From Psychroflexus gondwanensis ACAM 44 (GTDB lineage: Bacteria > Bacteroidota > Bacteroidia > Flavobacteriales > Flavobacteriaceae), in assembly GCF_000355905.1 (NCBI RefSeq), contig NZ_APLF01000004.1, forward strand, positions 62,001-126,000: a stretch of 64,000 bases of DNA, in the 5' to 3' direction. Shown piece by piece: positions 62,296 through 64,000 of the stretch. Every line of letters starts with the position of its first letter. Within the stretch, counting starts at the first letter, position 1. The notes below the pieces were generated by a model. That model made no database searches. It was not told the origin of the DNA and saw nothing but the letters and a program-made list of their open reading frames with translations. The position numbers were made by a program, and so were the translations under genes.

Positions 62296-63999
62296 CTAAG
62301 ACTTTAAAGATTTAGGTTGAAGCACAGACTTGAAATCAATATTATTTTTTAGGAAATCAAAATAACTCAATAAGACTTTGTCATTTTTTAATCGAGGGGT
62401 GAAGATTTCAATAAGTTGTGGACTATTATTTCTTTCAAAAAAAGCGGGTAACTCCTTGTTTACCTCTTTTTGATCGTGTGCAGTTACGTAGTTTATGCCA
62501 TACATAGCACATAAATGCTCAGCATTAAACTGATGGGTGGTCTCAAAGAAATTTTCAAAATAGTCCTCTTCTTTATTACCGGGTAGAATTCTAAATATTC
62601 CGCCGCCAGCATTATTCAAGAGAATAATTTTGAAATTCTTTGGGATGTACTGGTTCCAAAGCGCATTAGAATCGTAAAAAAAACTCAAATCTCCAGTTAC
62701 CAAAGTGGTTGGTTCTCGACTAGCTACAGCATAACCTATGGCTGTAGAGGTGCTGCCATCTATTCCACTAGTTCCCCTATTGGCGAAGGTCTTTATAGGA
62801 CGTTTAGAATCAAATAAATTAGCATACCTAATGCTTGAACTATTGGCGAAATGAACGATTTCATCTTGAGGTAAGGTCTCAAAAAGGCTATAGTAAAAAG
62901 CAAAATCTGTAAATTCTATGCGTTGCTTGTAAATCTCTCTATACTCTAGGGTTTTTAACTTAATAGCATTCCAAGATTCAAAGTAGGAAGAATGAACTTC
63001 ATCTAAGCTAGGCCTTACAATTTTAAAAAAGGAATTCACCGACGTTTCAAAATGCTGGGTCAAGGAAAAAAAGGTGTCATTTGCTTCTCTTGGATCGATA
63101 TGGAAATGCTGTTTTGGTTTGTATTGTCTTAAAAATTTCTTTATTTTTTTAGAGACAATCAACCCGCCAAAGGTAATAAGCATTTCTGGCTGCAGAGCTT
63201 CAAAAAGCGAAACCGAATCTGACTCCTGCTCTATTGGAGCCAGTATTGAGTCGATATTCGTAAAGAAATTAGCATCGGAGATATTGGAGGTAATTTCTGT
63301 CATCACAATAACCGAAGGATCTTCAGACAACAACTTCAAAACCTCTATGTCTATTTTTTCATCAAGATTTACCCCTACCAGGACCAATTTTTTCTTAGAA
63401 GAATTCCAAGCTTTCGCAAATGCAGAACTATCAAATTCAACCGACTCCAGATTAAATGCATCCTGACTAGAAATCTTAACGTTCAATTTCTCAACTTTAT
63501 GATACAAGGGCTCATCAAATGGGGCATTGATATGAACAGGACCTTGTTTTAGAATAGCAGTCTGTAAAGCTTTATGTGTTTCCTTAGCATTAAAATCATG
63601 AACAGATTTATCTTCAGAATTATGAAAGTCTCCTTTAAGATTAGCAGAATAGAGGATATGATTTTTAAAGACATTTGTTTGTCTTATAGTCTGTCCATCA
63701 CCAATGTCGATAAGGTGTTTTGGTCGATCTGCAGAGATCACTACCAAAGGTAAATTGCTATAAAAAGCTTCTGATACAGCTGGATAATAGTTTAAAAGAG
63801 CTGAGCCTGAAGTACAAACTACCGCAACTGGGGTATTGAAACGCTGAGTCATTCCTAAAGCAAAAAAAGCGGCACAACGTTCATCAACGATGCTATAGGC
63901 TTTTATTTTAGGGTGATGAGCAAGTGTAATAGTGAGTGGGGCGTTGCGAGAACCAGGAGAAATAACTACATGTTCGATGTGATTTTTTACACAAAGTTC
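62296..63999 (-). CDS. menD: SEPHCHC synthase MenD (N-terminus outside window)
   Basis: This thiamine-diphosphate enzyme adds succinic semialdehyde to isochorismate in menaquinone synthesis. The frame continues to the right window edge; the first codons visible read ELCVKNHIEHVVISPGSRNA, typical of MenD, so only about 15 residues are missing. An internal ATG at 63852 is not the start. Other blocks are VDERCAAFFALGM, CTSGSALLNYYPAV, SADRP, NRGTSGIDGSTSTAIGYAVA and GDLSFFYDSNALW, followed by NNAGGGIFRIL. About 567 residues are seen. Confidence 0.96.
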   Translation of the reverse strand, partial: ELCVKNHIEHVVISPGSRNAPLTITLAHHPKIKAYSIVDERCAAFFALGMTQRFNTPVAVVCTSGSALLNYYPAVSEAFYSNLPLVVISADRPKHLIDIGDGQTIRQTNVFKNHILYSANLKGDFHNSEDKSVHDFNAKETHKALQTAILKQGPVHINAPFDEPLYHKVEKLNVKISSQDAFNLESVEFDSSAFAKAWNSSKKKLVLVGVNLDEKIDIEVLKLLSEDPSVIVMTEITSNISDANFFTNIDSILAPIEQESDSVSLFEALQPEMLITFGGLIVSKKIKKFLRQYKPKQHFHIDPREANDTFFSLTQHFETSVNSFFKIVRPSLDEVHSSYFESWNAIKLKTLEYREIYKQRIEFTDFAFYYSLFETLPQDEIVHFANSSSIRYANLFDSKRPIKTFANRGTSGIDGSTSTAIGYAVASREPTTLVTGDLSFFYDSNALWNQYIPKNFKIILLNNAGGGIFRILPGNKEEDYFENFFETTHQFNAEHLCAMYGINYVTAHDQKEVNKELPAFFERNNSPQLIEIFTPRLKNDKVLLSYFDFLKNNIDFKSVLQPKSLKS

Positions 64000-64000
64000 T

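Noticed and set aside
63074-63466. Open frame of 130 codons opposite menD
   Set aside because: Antisense shadow; serine-rich composition mirrors the menD codons.
1-64000. CRISPR array, prophage, insertion sequence, tRNA or rRNA gene
   Set aside because: No regularly spaced repeats, phage or transposase genes, or tRNA/rRNA-like sequence were seen; the gene content is core genome.

Overview
The window is a stretch of low-GC chromosome from a member of the Bacteroidota, almost certainly the family Flavobacteriaceae. Three things support this: gldF/gldG and a separate gldA; the flavobacterial neighbourhoods folP-cdaA, SAM hydrolase-monooxygenase-gldFG, DAHP synthase/chorismate mutase-rsgA-dtd-mazG-aroA-queA and DUF4293/rho; and promoters of the Bacteroidota TTG / TAnnTTTG type with no Shine-Dalgarno sites. 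The genus cannot be fixed from the sequence alone. No tRNA, rRNA, CRISPR array, insertion sequence, prophage or integron is visible. Coding density is very high, with many gene ends that touch or overlap.

Layout. 1-2954 (+): the murB 3' part, a small CxxC membrane protein, a family 2 glycosyltransferase, an ECF sigma factor and a DUF4174 protein. 2955-4862 (-): purC and phoH. 4958-8489 (+): SAM hydrolase, monooxygenase, gldF, gldG. 8826-10436 (+): folP and cdaA (c-di-AMP synthesis). 10433-12958 (-): truA and an ABC exporter. 13042-17647: a phosphodiesterase, DUF4293, rho with a long charged linker, and a SulP transporter. 17849-24148 (-): oxyR, priA, DUF2147, a chalcone-isomerase-like protein, yihY and nadC. 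24196 (+): rlmH. 24724-36429 (-): one long run, DAHP synthase/chorismate mutase, rsgA, dtd, three DUF3857 proteins, mazG, a small membrane protein, aroA and queA. 36576-40229 (+): gldA, two DUF368 transporters and aroE. 40235-43456 (-): a fused cytochrome c synthetase. 43727-47905 (+): DUF2520, kdsC-like, UbiA, Maf, a lipoprotein and a small MscS protein. 47968-52265 (+): a PIG-L deacetylase, a 37-residue membrane protein and a sodium:solute symporter. 52460-64000: DUF2911, kdsA, xseB/xseA, DinB, proline dehydrogenase, aroB, trxB, a tryptophan-dioxygenase family protein, an unknown exported protein, cvfB and menD (cut by the window end).

How the genes fit together. Four shikimate-pathway steps (DAHP synthase/chorismate mutase, aroB, aroE, aroA) lie in three separate places. 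Cell-envelope supply is strongly represented: murB, kdsA and a kdsC-like phosphatase for KDO, two DUF368 proteins for undecaprenyl phosphate recycling, UbiA, and a glycosyltransferase. The GldAFG ATP-binding-cassette proteins serve gliding. Respiratory supply is represented by menD (menaquinone) and CcsBA.

Most of the window is core genome, and I do not see an obvious new defence or mobile system. The most unusual evidence is local. A DUF3857-mazG unit has been duplicated, leaving a decayed mazG head and a 321-bp perfectly identical tract between otherwise diverged paralogues. The CcsBA fusion keeps an internal ATG plus signal peptide. Rho carries a disordered linker of about 170 residues and has a structured leader. 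A short membrane gene sits between the PIG-L and symporter genes, and the symporter carries a charged coiled-coil insertion. Several transcription terminators lie inside coding ends. A textbook T-N11-A operator lies upstream of oxyR.
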